This document shows, piece after piece, positions 16,634 through 25,896 of a stretch of 64,000 nucleotides of DNA. The notes beneath the pieces are model-generated. The model ran no database searches. It was given only the letters and a program-made list of their open reading frames with translations, and had not been told where the DNA came from. The position numbers and the translations under genes are program-made. Every line of letters starts with the position of its first letter. Position 1 is the stretch's first letter. The stretch is from Cupriavidus necator A5-1 (GTDB lineage Bacteria > Pseudomonadota > Gammaproteobacteria > Burkholderiales > Burkholderiaceae): positions 2,914,001 to 2,978,000 of the forward strand of contig NZ_JQLI01000001.1 of the NCBI RefSeq assembly GCF_000744095.1, in the 5' to 3' direction.

Positions 16634-18241
16634 TTAAAAATGGGTTCTTAGTCGTTGCGCGCTAAGCCCCGGGGTGGAAGCAGGCATCTTGCGCGCGAGG
16701 GCCGCCTGCTCGAAACCATACGCGTATCGGATGAGTTGAGGTTCGCTCCACGGGCGACCGAGAAACTCCAGGCCGACAGGCACGCCGCGCGGGGCCTCCT
16801 CGGTGGGAGAAGAGAATCCGGCAGGAACCACAACGGCCGGGAATCCGGTCAGTGAAGCCAGAATGCCGTTGCGTTCTCTTTGGTCATACTCTCCAATCGG
16901 CACGGGCAGGCGCTTCTGATGCGGATAGATCATGGCATCGAGGTGGTTCTCCGCCATCACGTTCACCACCCGGATCTTGAGCGCGTCGATCTTTACCAGC
17001 CGGTCCTTGTAATCAGGCTCATTCAGGCCATTCTCGATGCCTTTGGCGGACTGCAGGAATTTACTCAGGCTCGGATGCGTTTTCCCGCTGGCGACGATGT
17101 CGTCCAGAGAATGTGCGGGAGCATTGTTTCCGACCGCCGCCAGGTACCGGTTCATGACGCTCTTGTATTCGTATTTCTGAACATCAAGTTGGCTGTTCAG
17201 CTTGTCGGTATCCAGTTCGGGAGTCGAGATTGGTACAACGACCGCTCCATTTTTCTTCAGAATATCAATCGCATGCGCCATGACGCGATTGACTTCCTCA
17301 TGATCCGGCCCTGTCCCGAACAGGGATTGCATCACACCGATCCGCACGCCTTTTAGCCCGTTTTTATCCAGGTAGGCCGTATAGGTCCCGGGGATATGGC
17401 CCCAACTCATTGCGGTCACCGGATCCGTTTGATCGTACCCCGCCATGACGTCCAGCATGCGGGCGGCATCAGCCACCGAACGCGTGATCGGCCCTGCCTC
17501 GTCCTGCGTGAAGGAAACCGGCACAATACCCGAGCGGCTGACCAATCCAAGCGTAGGCCGAATAGACACGAGGCTATTGTTGGAAGCCGGGGAACGCAGC
17601 GAATTTGCCGTATCCGAGCCGGTTCCGATGGTGGCGAAATTGGCAGCCAGTGCCGCCCCGGTGCCGCCGCTCGATCCGCCCGGTGTCAACTTGAGGTCGT
17701 AGGGATTCTTCGTCTGCCCGCCCAACGAACTGACCGTAACCCCGCCCAGCGCGAATTCCTGAAGATTGGTCTTGCCGAGAATCACGGCACCACTTCTCTT
17801 TAGCCGGCCCACGACGAATGCGTCTTCGGTGGGCCGCGAACCAGCCAGCGAAGCCGAGCCTGCGGTCGTCGGCATGTCGGCAGTATTGTAATTATCCTTC
17901 AGCACCGTTGGAATGCACTGGAGTGGTTTCAATTTTCCGCTGCGGCGGAATTCGCGATCCATTTCATCCGCCTGGGCAAGCGCATCTAGATTTATGTATA
18001 GCATGGCATTCAATGCCGGACCCTGCTTGTCATACGCCTGAATCCGGTCCAGATATTGCTTGACCAGCTCATGGCAGCTCAAACGTCTGTTCTTCATCGC
18101 TTGATGAATGTCAGCGACGGAGGACTCCATTATGTTGAAGGATTTTTCGGAAGAATATGCTGTGAATGGCAGGATTCCAGACAGCAACGTCATCGCACTT
18201 GCCGCGCATCGTATCGAAAAATAATGTCTATTTGAGCGCAT
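16634..18241 (-). CDS. Amidase-signature family hydrolase
   Basis: A protein of about 535 residues with the amidase signature: catalytic Lys in PTVLKDNYNTADMP and the Ser-cisSer region LTPGGSSGGTGAALAA. The N terminus from ATG 18241 (MRSNRHYFSIRCAASAMTLL) resembles a signal peptide, so export is likely. The family hydrolyses amide bonds of small molecules or peptides. It is the last gene of a unit ggt, MFS carrier, amidase, but the 110-base gap upstream contains its own AT-rich region with an inverted repeat, so separate control is possible. No strong ribosome-binding site is visible; an upstream start at 18286 cannot be excluded. Confidence 0.85.
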   Translation of the reverse strand: MRSNRHYFSIRCAASAMTLLSGILPFTAYSSEKSFNIMESSVADIHQAMKNRRLSCHELVKQYLDRIQAYDKQGPALNAMLYINLDALAQADEMDREFRRSGKLKPLQCIPTVLKDNYNTADMPTTAGSASLAGSRPTEDAFVVGRLKRSGAVILGKTNLQEFALGGVTVSSLGGQTKNPYDLKLTPGGSSGGTGAALAANFATIGTGSDTANSLRSPASNNSLVSIRPTLGLVSRSGIVPVSFTQDEAGPITRSVADAARMLDVMAGYDQTDPVTAMSWGHIPGTYTAYLDKNGLKGVRIGVMQSLFGTGPDHEEVNRVMAHAIDILKKNGAVVVPISTPELDTDKLNSQLDVQKYEYKSVMNRYLAAVGNNAPAHSLDDIVASGKTHPSLSKFLQSAKGIENGLNEPDYKDRLVKIDALKIRVVNVMAENHLDAMIYPHQKRLPVPIGEYDQRERNGILASLTGFPAVVVPAGFSSPTEEAPRGVPVGLEFLGRPWSEPQLIRYAYGFEQAALARKMPASTPGLSAQRLRTHF

Positions 18242-18254
18242 AGATAAGGTTATA

Positions 18255-18267
18255 TTGTTCTGAACAA
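18255..18267. promoter_or_regulatory. Inverted repeat upstream of amidase
   Basis: TTGTTC and GAACAA arms around a single T, lying 14 bases upstream of the amidase start in an AT-rich stretch. It is a candidate operator; no regulator can be assigned. Confidence 0.35.
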
Positions 18268-18351
18268 ATAATATACAGTCCACCAATCGAGACTTGTACG
18301 GCGAAAATTTTTGATCGTTATGACAGAGAAATCAGGGTCGCCAGCCAGCTG

Positions 18352-19626
18352 TTATCTGAGATAACGTCGCCGTGCCGGCTTGAGAACAGCGATCGCCAGT
18401 AGTGCTGTCGCAACGTCAAGGGTAATGGCGACACCGAATACCGGCATCCAACTGCCGAGCCTTTCGTGCATCAGGGCAGCGAGCGGCCCGCCCAGGATCG
18501 AACCGATGCCCTGGGAGATGTAGAGCCAGCCGTAATTAGTCGTGGCATAGCGCGTGCCGAACGTATCGGTCAGCGTGGAGGGAAAGAGCGAGAAGATCTC
18601 GCCCCAGCCGAGGAACACGACGCCGGACAGCAGCACGAACAGCACCGCATTCTCGCGGGTCAGCAGCCACAGCGCCATCGCCACGCCCTCCAGCGCGAAG
18701 GCGAAGCACATGGTGTTCTCGCGGCCCCAGCGGTCGGATACCCAGCCGAACAATGGGCGCGTCAGGCCATTGGTGAACCGGTCGAGCGTCAGCGCGAGCG
18801 GCAGCGCGGCCATGCCCAGCACGGTCACGCCAGCGACGCCGAAGTCCTTGGCGAACGTGGCCATCTGCGAGGTCACCATCAGCCCGGACGTGGACATCAT
18901 CGTCATCATGGCGAAGAGCAGCCAGAACAGCGGCGTGCGCAGCATCTGGCGTGTCGGCACATCGGGGACGGCCTTCGCCGGGGCGTGGGTTGCAAGGTGT
19001 ACCGGCACCACCGCGCCATGCGGCGAACGCAGTCCCTGGGAAGCGAAGAACCCGATCACGGCGAACAGCAGCCCGAACTGCCACAAGGTGGTTTCCAGTC
19101 CCTTGCCGGCCAGGGCCGATGCGATCGGGAAGGTGGTGACAATGGCGCCCATGCCGTATCCCGCGGCGACCATGCCGACGGCAAGCCCGCGCCGATCGGG
19201 GAACCAGCGCACCATCTGCCCGACCACCCCGACATAGACAATGCCCGTGCCCAGTCCACCCACCACGCCATAGCTCAGGTACAGCAGGCCGACACCCTGC
19301 ACCTGCGCCGCCAGCACCCAGCTCAAACCCGACAGCACCGTGCCAAGCGCAATCAGCCGGCGTGGCCCGAAGCGTTCGATCAGCGCCCCCTGGAACGGCG
19401 AAAAAAAGGTCTGCAGCACGATCAGCAGCGAGAACGTGACCTGCAACTCAGACAGTGGAACCCCCAGCTTGGCGGCAAGCGGTTTCGTGAACAGCGTCCA
19501 GACATACTGCGGGCTGGAAATCGCCATCATGCACAGCATGCCAAGCGCGAGCTGTATCCAGCGCTCGCGGGCCGCCGGCAAGGCTACGGCGGTACCTGCT
19601 GATGCGTTCTCTGCAACGGTATTCAT
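18352..19626 (-). CDS. MFS transporter, oxalate/formate-antiporter-like
   Basis: A protein of 424 residues with about 12 hydrophobic segments, the MFS loop motif in GALIERFGPRRLIALG and WVSDRWGREN, and a helix-5 region rich in Gly (GGLGTGIVYVGVVGQMVRWFPDRRG) characteristic of the OFA subfamily. It sits in the inner membrane and probably moves a small carboxylate. AAGGAG precedes the ATG. It lies between a gamma-glutamyltransferase and an amidase on the same strand, suggesting uptake of a product or substrate of those hydrolases (inference). Confidence 0.88.
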   Translation of the reverse strand: MNTVAENASAGTAVALPAARERWIQLALGMLCMMAISSPQYVWTLFTKPLAAKLGVPLSELQVTFSLLIVLQTFFSPFQGALIERFGPRRLIALGTVLSGLSWVLAAQVQGVGLLYLSYGVVGGLGTGIVYVGVVGQMVRWFPDRRGLAVGMVAAGYGMGAIVTTFPIASALAGKGLETTLWQFGLLFAVIGFFASQGLRSPHGAVVPVHLATHAPAKAVPDVPTRQMLRTPLFWLLFAMMTMMSTSGLMVTSQMATFAKDFGVAGVTVLGMAALPLALTLDRFTNGLTRPLFGWVSDRWGRENTMCFAFALEGVAMALWLLTRENAVLFVLLSGVVFLGWGEIFSLFPSTLTDTFGTRYATTNYGWLYISQGIGSILGGPLAALMHERLGSWMPVFGVAITLDVATALLAIAVLKPARRRYLR

Positions 19627-19732
19627 CGGACTACTCCTTCAAACCAGCTTCGGGGGATCGGACAACGGGAACTGCGTAGAAGACCGGGATCTGCCGCCCG
19701 AGGCGCATTGGCAAGCGGCATTCCGGCGCGGA

Positions 19733-21352
19733 TTACCAGGCGGCCACGGCGCCGTCGCTGCGGGGATCGAAGCCACCTTCATAGAGCCCGTTGGGGTGCA
19801 GCACGATGGCGCCGGCATGGCCCATGGTTTCGTCGTACGGCTGCAAGAGCTCGATCTCGTGGCCGAGCGCGCGCAAGGCATCGCAGGTCGCCTGCGGAAA
19901 GCGCGACTCGAGCTTGAGGGTGTCGCTGGTCTGGCCCCAGGTGCGGCCCAGCAGCCAGCGGGGTGCGTCGATCGCGGCCTGCGGGTTCATACCGAAATGC
20001 ACGATGCGCGAGAACACCGCGCTCTGCGATTGGGGCTGGCCGTCGCCGCCCATGTTTCCGTAGACCAGCGTGCGGCCGTCGGCCAGGCGCGCCAGGGCCG
20101 GGTTCAGCGTGTGGAACGGTTTGCGCCCCGGCATCAGCGGGTTGCGCGCGGCGGGGTCCAGAGAGAAGCTGCAGCCGCGGTTCTGCCAGTTGATGCCGGA
20201 GGCAGGCAGCACGACGCCGCTGCCGAACTCGTGATAGATGCTCTGGATAAAGCTGACCGCCACGCCCTCGGCGTCGATCACACCCATCCAGACCGTATCC
20301 GCCGGGCCCATGCCCTCCCCCCACGGCAACGCCTGGCCGGGCCGGACCCGCGCGGCGGCGGCATCGAGCCAGGCCGGCGCAAGCAGCTCGCGTGGATCCA
20401 CGTCCATGTACGCGGGATCGGTGATATGGCGGTCGCGGGCCAGAAAGGCCTGCTTGGTTGCCTCGACGCAGGCATGGACGTAGGGCGCGCCGGTCGATGC
20501 CATGGCACTGGCTGGCAGCAGATCGAGCAGGCGGTCAAGTTGGCCCAGGATCTGCAGCGATACCAGCCCCTGGGTGGGCGGTGGCATGTTATAGACGCGG
20601 CCGCGCGAGTGCGCCAGCACCAGCGGCGCCTTCCATACCGCGCGGTGTTCGGCGAGGTCCTGCAGGCTGAGCGGACTGCCGACGGCGGCCAGTTCCTGCG
20701 CAATGCTGCGGGAAAGGTCGCCCCGGTAGAAATCGTCCAGCCCCGCTTCCGCCAGTTGCTCCAGCGTGGCAGCCAGACGCGGCTGGCAAAAACGCGCACC
20801 GGCAAGCGGCGGCACGCCGCCCGCCAGGAAGGTCTCGGCAAACCCGGTTATTCCAGAGAGCTCATGGGCCCTCGCTGCAACGCAGGCCGCCTGGCTATGC
20901 GTGACCGGAACGCCGTGGCGGGCATAGCCGATGGCGTCGGCAAGCAGCCGCGACAGCGGCATGCGCCCGCCCAGCGCCTCGCGCGACCAGGTGCGTGCGG
21001 CATGCCAGCCTGACACCGTACCGGCCACGGTGTTGGCTGCCATCCCCCCTCGGAACGGGATCGTCGCGAGGCCCGCTTCACGGTAGCGCTCGATGCTGGC
21101 AGCCCCTGCGGCCGCGCCGCACGCTTCCAGGCCCCGGGGCGCCTCGTTCGGCCGCGCGATCAGCCAGAAGCTGTCGCCACCGATGCTGTTCATATGGGGA
21201 TAGGCAACCGCGATCGTGGCGGCCGCCGCGATCATGGCTTCGACGGCGTTTCCGCCTTCGCGCAGGATCGCCAGCGCACTCTGGGAAGCCAGGGCGTGCG
21301 GCGCCACCGCCATGCCACGGCTGCCGCGTATCGGGTTCCGATGAACTATCAC
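19733..21352 (-). CDS. Gamma-glutamyltransferase family protein
   Basis: A protein of 539 residues of the Ntn-hydrolase ggt family: N-terminal GMAVAPHALASQSALAILREGG, substrate region MNSIGGDSFW, and the autoprocessing region where the nucleophile Thr would lie in GPADTVWMGVIDAEG, followed by VSFIQSIYHEFGSG. It transfers or hydrolyses gamma-glutamyl groups after self-cleavage into two subunits. The start is a GTG at 21352; no signal peptide is evident, so it may be cytoplasmic, unlike classical periplasmic enzymes. A perfect palindrome lies 16-29 bases upstream, pointing to control by the GntR regulator encoded behind it. Confidence 0.87.
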   Translation of the reverse strand: MIVHRNPIRGSRGMAVAPHALASQSALAILREGGNAVEAMIAAAATIAVAYPHMNSIGGDSFWLIARPNEAPRGLEACGAAAGAASIERYREAGLATIPFRGGMAANTVAGTVSGWHAARTWSREALGGRMPLSRLLADAIGYARHGVPVTHSQAACVAARAHELSGITGFAETFLAGGVPPLAGARFCQPRLAATLEQLAEAGLDDFYRGDLSRSIAQELAAVGSPLSLQDLAEHRAVWKAPLVLAHSRGRVYNMPPPTQGLVSLQILGQLDRLLDLLPASAMASTGAPYVHACVEATKQAFLARDRHITDPAYMDVDPRELLAPAWLDAAAARVRPGQALPWGEGMGPADTVWMGVIDAEGVAVSFIQSIYHEFGSGVVLPASGINWQNRGCSFSLDPAARNPLMPGRKPFHTLNPALARLADGRTLVYGNMGGDGQPQSQSAVFSRIVHFGMNPQAAIDAPRWLLGRTWGQTSDTLKLESRFPQATCDALRALGHEIELLQPYDETMGHAGAIVLHPNGLYEGGFDPRSDGAVAAW

Positions 21353-21367
21353 AATGTGCCCCGTAAA

Positions 21368-21381
21368 TTATGTATACATAA
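21368..21381. promoter_or_regulatory. GntR-type operator palindrome
   Basis: The 14-base perfect palindrome TTATGTATACATAA, with the TGTATACA core typical of operators of FadR/GntR-type repressors. It lies immediately upstream of the ggt start and about 170 bases after the end of the GntR gene, so it is likely the operator of the ggt, MFS, amidase unit. Confidence 0.65.
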
Positions 21382-21553
21382 AATTCACGGAACAAAAAGC
21401 AAGGCCTGTGCCACGCCATGCCTCGCCACAGGTATGGCGGCAGCCAATGCCGCGCCGGTCAAGGCGTTGCTGGCGATGGCGGGGAATTGTCCCCGGCTGG
21501 GGAAGGTAACGGAAGTGGGAAAGATTATGGCGCCGACGGCACCATATCAGGGC

Positions 21554-22390
21554 TTACCCGAAGCGCCTGCGACGCGGCGGTGCGTCGGTGGAGAGCGGGC
21601 GCTCGAGGTTGGTGCGGGCTTGTTCCAGCCGTTCGGTGGTCAGGCGGCTGACCTCGACGCGCCCTTCTTCGATATGGCCGGTCAACAACTCGACCGCGCG
21701 CGCGCCGTCACATGCCACCAGCGCAGCCAGGATATTAGCGTGCTCCTCATACGTGAGGGCGATGCGCTCGCCGTAGGCGAAATCGAGCCGCCGGATGATC
21801 CGGATGCGGTCCGTCACCTGTTGATGCACCGCGGCTGCCTCCGGGTTGCCCGCAGCACAGACGATGGTCCGGTGGAACGCCTCGTCCAGGTCGGCAACCT
21901 GGTTGCCGTCGGTCAGGCGTTCGGCAGGCGGGACTTGCCAGGTGGCTGCCAGCAACGCCAGGCACGAGCGGTCCACCCGCGGCAAGGCCGGCTGCTGGCA
22001 CAGCCGCAAGGCGGCATGGGTTTCCAACTGGGTGCGCAGGTCATAAAGTGCCTCGAAGCGCGCCAGGTCGATCGGCACCACCTCCCAGCCGTTGCGGAAG
22101 TGCCCGCGCACCAGTCCTTCGGACTGCAAGCGCAGCAGCGCCTCACGTACCGGCGTGCGGGAGATGCCGAACCGCTCCGCGACATCGTTCTCGGAAAAGC
22201 GGTCGCCAGGCAACAGCCGGAACGCAAAGATGTCGTCCCGCAGGCTGAAGTAAGCACGTTGCGAACGGGACGATTCGCCGGTTATTGCCGCGCTGCCCTG
22301 GCGCTCCTGTGCCGCTGGCGGAGAGCCCGGAAAGCCGGAGTCTGCTTGGGGAGCTGAAGAAGGGCCTGGCAAGGGCGTCGAGCGGCGCAT
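21554..22390 (-). CDS. GntR-family transcriptional regulator (FCD subfamily)
   Basis: A protein of 278 residues. The winged helix lies around residues 40-110 (SLRDDIFAFRLLPGDRFSEN, then AERFGISRTPVREALLRLQ) and an all-helical FCD ligand domain follows (about 120-245, LDEAFHRTIVCAAGN with the metal-site Asp and His). A flexible Pro/Ser-rich N-terminal extension of some 45 residues precedes the HTH. It lies directly upstream of the ggt gene on the same strand, and the palindrome at 21368 is its probable site. The frame extends upstream to 22711, but the ATG at 22390 is the last that leaves a sensible extension. Confidence 0.87.
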   Translation of the reverse strand: MRRSTPLPGPSSAPQADSGFPGSPPAAQERQGSAAITGESSRSQRAYFSLRDDIFAFRLLPGDRFSENDVAERFGISRTPVREALLRLQSEGLVRGHFRNGWEVVPIDLARFEALYDLRTQLETHAALRLCQQPALPRVDRSCLALLAATWQVPPAERLTDGNQVADLDEAFHRTIVCAAGNPEAAAVHQQVTDRIRIIRRLDFAYGERIALTYEEHANILAALVACDGARAVELLTGHIEEGRVEVSRLTTERLEQARTNLERPLSTDAPPRRRRFG

Positions 22391-22653
22391 CGGACTGACA
22401 TCGAAATGGGCATCGCTTTGGCGGGCGGCAGAGCGAGACGCGTGGCGTGCGCGAAAGCATACCACCGATTTGCGGGCATCCCGAAGACGTTGAAAACGGG
22501 CCGGACAGCACCGGGCGTCGGCCTGTGCCTGCGCGAGCAGGCAGGGGCCATCAAAGAAGCGGACAAGGCGACCAAGGCACTGCTGCCGTTGTTCGATCAT
22601 GCTTGCGCTGAGCTTGTTGATCGCCATCCTGCAAGTGCGCTCTATCTCGGCCA

Positions 22654-23571
22654 CTAACTGGACACACGATCCTTTCCGCCGGCGGGCACGAAGCGCCGCT
22701 GCCGCATCCATTTAGTGACGACCCATTTCTCGCCGGCCTGCACTGGCGCCCCCGCGTGCAGTGTCCTGCCGTCGAGTTGGCCGGCCGCATCGCAGTACTC
22801 AAAATACACCGCATTGCCCTTGCGCGGCGAAACCGCGAAGCCGATCTCGGGAAACGTGGTCTCGCCGCCGGCGTCGACATCGTTGAGATACACGACCAGC
22901 GTGCTGACCCGTTGCCCGCTGCGCGCCAGCGAAGCCTGGTTGGCCGCGTTGGTCGGCATCAGGAAATCGTAGTGCGGCGTGCTTTGCGCACCCACGCCAT
23001 AGCGCAGCACCTGCAAGCCTTCGCCGTTCTCCACCGGCAACCGCATCAGCGCGGAGATGCGCTGGTCGAGGCGCGCCACCAGCGCGTTTTCCTGCGGCCG
23101 GAAGAACATGCCGTGGCTGGTGCGCTCGTCGCTAACCACCGTAAAACCCGTCGAAGGATCGACGGTAGTTGAGGGTGCCAGCCGCGGCTGCGCCATCGCG
23201 ACCAGCGCGTCGCATTCGTCATGGCTCAGCACGCCTTCGAGCACCGCGACCGCCGGCTTGTCCATGCGCGACAGCACGCGCACCTCGCGATCGGCGGCGC
23301 CGAGCAGCGTGCCTCCCAGTCGCGCCAGGCGCACGCCGGGAGCCGCCGGCTTGCCGCGGGACACCGTGATGCTGTCCCGCGGCAAGGGCGCGCCCTCGCG
23401 GTACGCGCGCTCGAAGGCAGTCACCAGCTCGCGCGCGACCAGCGGATCGTAGCCCTGCGAGGCCAAGACCTGCACCATTTTGTCGGGCGCGCCGCCGCGC
23501 TGCAGCCCCTGCGTGATCCAGTCGCGCAGCGCGGAAGGGAAGTTGATGATGGCGAGCATGGTCTCTGACAT
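22654..23571 (-). CDS. Prolyl-4-hydroxylase-like 2-oxoglutarate/Fe(II) dioxygenase
   Basis: A protein of 305 residues with a C-terminal double-stranded beta-helix domain (about 120-295). The iron ligands are His and Asp in TPHYDFLMP and His in DGRTLHAGAP, with the 2-oxoglutarate-binding Lys in GEKWVVTKWM. The N-terminal 100 residues are a helical region often found in bacterial members. The family hydroxylates protein or peptide prolines; the target is unknown. It starts 16 bases after the stop of a lipoprotein gene, so the two are probably co-transcribed. Confidence 0.88.
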   Translation of the reverse strand: MSETMLAIINFPSALRDWITQGLQRGGAPDKMVQVLASQGYDPLVARELVTAFERAYREGAPLPRDSITVSRGKPAAPGVRLARLGGTLLGAADREVRVLSRMDKPAVAVLEGVLSHDECDALVAMAQPRLAPSTTVDPSTGFTVVSDERTSHGMFFRPQENALVARLDQRISALMRLPVENGEGLQVLRYGVGAQSTPHYDFLMPTNAANQASLARSGQRVSTLVVYLNDVDAGGETTFPEIGFAVSPRKGNAVYFEYCDAAGQLDGRTLHAGAPVQAGEKWVVTKWMRQRRFVPAGGKDRVSS

Positions 23572-23587
23572 GGCGGGCAGTCTCTGC

Positions 23588-24244
23588 TCAGCTGAGATCG
23601 TCGTTCGGGACCCAGCCATCCGTCGTCAGGCGGAAGCCTTCGCGCAACTGCATCGTCCCGGCCCCCTCGATCACGCGCGCGGCCATCGGGAATGCGCGCA
23701 GTGCTTCCGGCATTCGCATCCACGGCGCGGCATCGAGCTTGTAGGTGAACATCACCGCCGTCTGGGTCTTACCATCGAACGTTTGCGGCGGTTCCCAGCC
23801 GATCACCTTGTCGAGCGTCAGCTTCGCCACGCATAAGTCGCCCGGATGAGTGACCTTCCCGCCGTCGGGGGTGGGAACCTGGACCGGCTGGCGCAGATAG
23901 AATTTCGAGCCCTCCGACGAGAGAGAGTACTGCCGCACCTTCTTCTGCACCGTGCCGTCCCCGTTCTTGACCTCGACCATCGCGTCCTTCGCGGTGACCA
24001 CGCCGAGCTTTTCGAGCACTGGCATTTGTACCGCGTCGCGCTCGGTGATCGGGCCATCCTTGTACTCGACGTTTACCGGCCAGTCGTACTTCGCCAGGCA
24101 CAGGTTGCCCTTGTGCGAGAGATAGCTGTTCAGTGCGGCGGCAAAGGTTGCATGATCGGCCTTTGCCGCATGCTCAGCTGGCTTCGCCTTGTTGCATCCG
24201 GCCAGTGCCGCGGCAAAGCCCAGCATGCACAGCGCGCGCGCCAT
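23588..24244 (-). CDS. Hypothetical lipoprotein
   Basis: A protein of 218 residues with a short signal peptide and lipobox LAGC (Cys17), so it should be anchored in a membrane facing the periplasm. The mature part has no family I recognise. It contains a conserved-looking LSHKGNLCLAKYDWPV and a repeated 'LC(L/V)AK' element (NLCLAKYDW and DLCVAKLTL). The ATG at 24244 has AGGAAA nine bases upstream and is preferred over in-frame ATGs at 24271 and 24274. It sits between the dioxygenase and di-haem peroxidase genes. Confidence 0.72.
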   Translation of the reverse strand: MARALCMLGFAAALAGCNKAKPAEHAAKADHATFAAALNSYLSHKGNLCLAKYDWPVNVEYKDGPITERDAVQMPVLEKLGVVTAKDAMVEVKNGDGTVQKKVRQYSLSSEGSKFYLRQPVQVPTPDGGKVTHPGDLCVAKLTLDKVIGWEPPQTFDGKTQTAVMFTYKLDAAPWMRMPEALRAFPMAARVIEGAGTMQLREGFRLTTDGWVPNDDLS

Positions 24245-24375
24245 GTTCTGTTTCCTGGTCAAGCAGTGCATCATGAAGAGGGTCCATTCAGTTGATCGGG
24301 ATTGCAGGAGCGGCACCACGCCGCCCCGCCCGGAGTGCGGGCCTGTGCGTTGCCAGCGAGGCGCCGAGGATTGCG

Positions 24376-25752
24376 TCAATTCACACAGGCGCCACTGGCC
24401 GGTGGGTTGGCCGGCGGCTTGTACCCGTCGGTCAGCGTGCCGAGAAAGCACACGAGGTCCTGGACGTCCTGTTCGGACATTGGCGTCGGCGAACCGGGGG
24501 CGCGCCCGTCGAGCGGCATCTGCGGGTCGATGTTGCCGACGTAGGCTGCTGGCAGGTCGTTGTATTTCTGGACGGTGCCGCCGACGTACTGGGTCGTGAT
24601 CAGCCCATAGGTCGGGAAGCTGGCATCTGGCACGGCTTTCGGGGAACCGCCGATGGTCGGATACCAGAGTTCCGGATTGGTGTCTCGCGTGTTGTAGAAG
24701 CGTACCAGCTGCGTCAGCGAATGGATCACACCGTTGTGGAAGAACGCCTGGCGCGTCGCCGAATTACGCACCGTCGGCGCCTTGAACATGCCGCAGAACG
24801 CATTGGGCGCGCCGGGGGAGGCAGGCAGGTGGTCGGTCCGGAGCGGACCGCAGACACCCATGTCGAAATAGGTCGCCGAGGCGTTCGCCGGAATCTCCAG
24901 GTTGCGCGGAACGCCGATCGCCTCATACGAGAAATCGGTGAACAGTGCGCTGCTGCCGTTGAAACCCACACCCTGGTAGTGGCACGAGGCACAGTTGCCC
25001 CGGTTCGCGTCGGTGAACACGGCAAGGCCACGCAGCTCGGCAGCCGTCAGTTGCCCACCGGTCTTGTTGCCTGCCCACAAGTCGAACTTGCTACTGTATG
25101 GGTGGAAACTCGGGTCCTCCAACTGATACGCCTGCAGCGCAGCGACGATGTTGCTGAACGCGGTGTTCGTGTCGCTGAAGCCATTGTCGCCATACGCCTG
25201 CAGATAGAGCGGCGCGTACGAGGCCGCCTTCACCTTCGTGACCACGTCGGCGGGAGAAGCATTGTCCATCTCGACGGGATCGAGCAGAGGCAGCTTTGCC
25301 TGGTCGGCGAGCGTGGCCGCACGGCCATCCCACGTCAAGCCGCCGCCCGGCCCGGGCACGCTGATGCCATCCGGATTGTCAAGCAGATCGGAGTACGGTG
25401 GCGTGTTGTCCTTGTAACGCAACGACGGTGCCGCGCGCACTCCGGGCGACGTCAGGCCGGGTCCGCCGAGCTGGACGGCGAGACTGTTAGGCGGGCCGTA
25501 TGCGTAGTTCGGGTCGTGACACGTCGCGCACGACATCTTGCCGGAACCCGACAACGTACGGTCGAAAAAAAGTTTTTTGCCAAGCTGGGCTGCAAGGCTC
25601 AGTGCCGGCGAGTCCGGGCGGCCGCTTCCGGAACCGCCAGAGGCGGTCGTCGGGTCGTTGCTACCGGCTGATGCGCTGCCCGCATCGCCGCCGCCGCAGG
25701 CGGCCAGTGTCAGCGAAAGCATGCACATGGCAACAGCCAAGAGCTTGCGCAT
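24376..25752 (-). CDS. Di-haem cytochrome c peroxidase / MauG-type lipoprotein
   Basis: A protein of 458 residues with lipobox LAAC near residue 20 and two c-type haem motifs, CATCH (in KMSCATCHDPNYAYG) and CASCH (in GNCASCHYQGVGF). Peroxidases of this family reduce hydrogen peroxide in the periplasm or, as in MauG, oxidise protein side chains. AGAGGAAA precedes the ATG at 25752. A phosphoesterase lipoprotein gene lies 144 bases upstream on the same strand. Cofactor motifs are clear; the biological substrate is not. Confidence 0.9.
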   Translation of the reverse strand: MRKLLAVAMCMLSLTLAACGGGDAGSASAGSNDPTTASGGSGSGRPDSPALSLAAQLGKKLFFDRTLSGSGKMSCATCHDPNYAYGPPNSLAVQLGGPGLTSPGVRAAPSLRYKDNTPPYSDLLDNPDGISVPGPGGGLTWDGRAATLADQAKLPLLDPVEMDNASPADVVTKVKAASYAPLYLQAYGDNGFSDTNTAFSNIVAALQAYQLEDPSFHPYSSKFDLWAGNKTGGQLTAAELRGLAVFTDANRGNCASCHYQGVGFNGSSALFTDFSYEAIGVPRNLEIPANASATYFDMGVCGPLRTDHLPASPGAPNAFCGMFKAPTVRNSATRQAFFHNGVIHSLTQLVRFYNTRDTNPELWYPTIGGSPKAVPDASFPTYGLITTQYVGGTVQKYNDLPAAYVGNIDPQMPLDGRAPGSPTPMSEQDVQDLVCFLGTLTDGYKPPANPPASGACVN

Positions 25753-25896
25753 GGTGATTTCCTCTTGCGAAGGTGGAGTGCTGGAACACGAATAACGGCG
25801 GCGGCTGGCTCTGCCTGCCGCCGCCGCTTCCCCACGGGCCGATCCTGTGGCACGGCAGTTACTGCCGCCGTGCCGCATCCGCGGGGGCGCTGCGCC

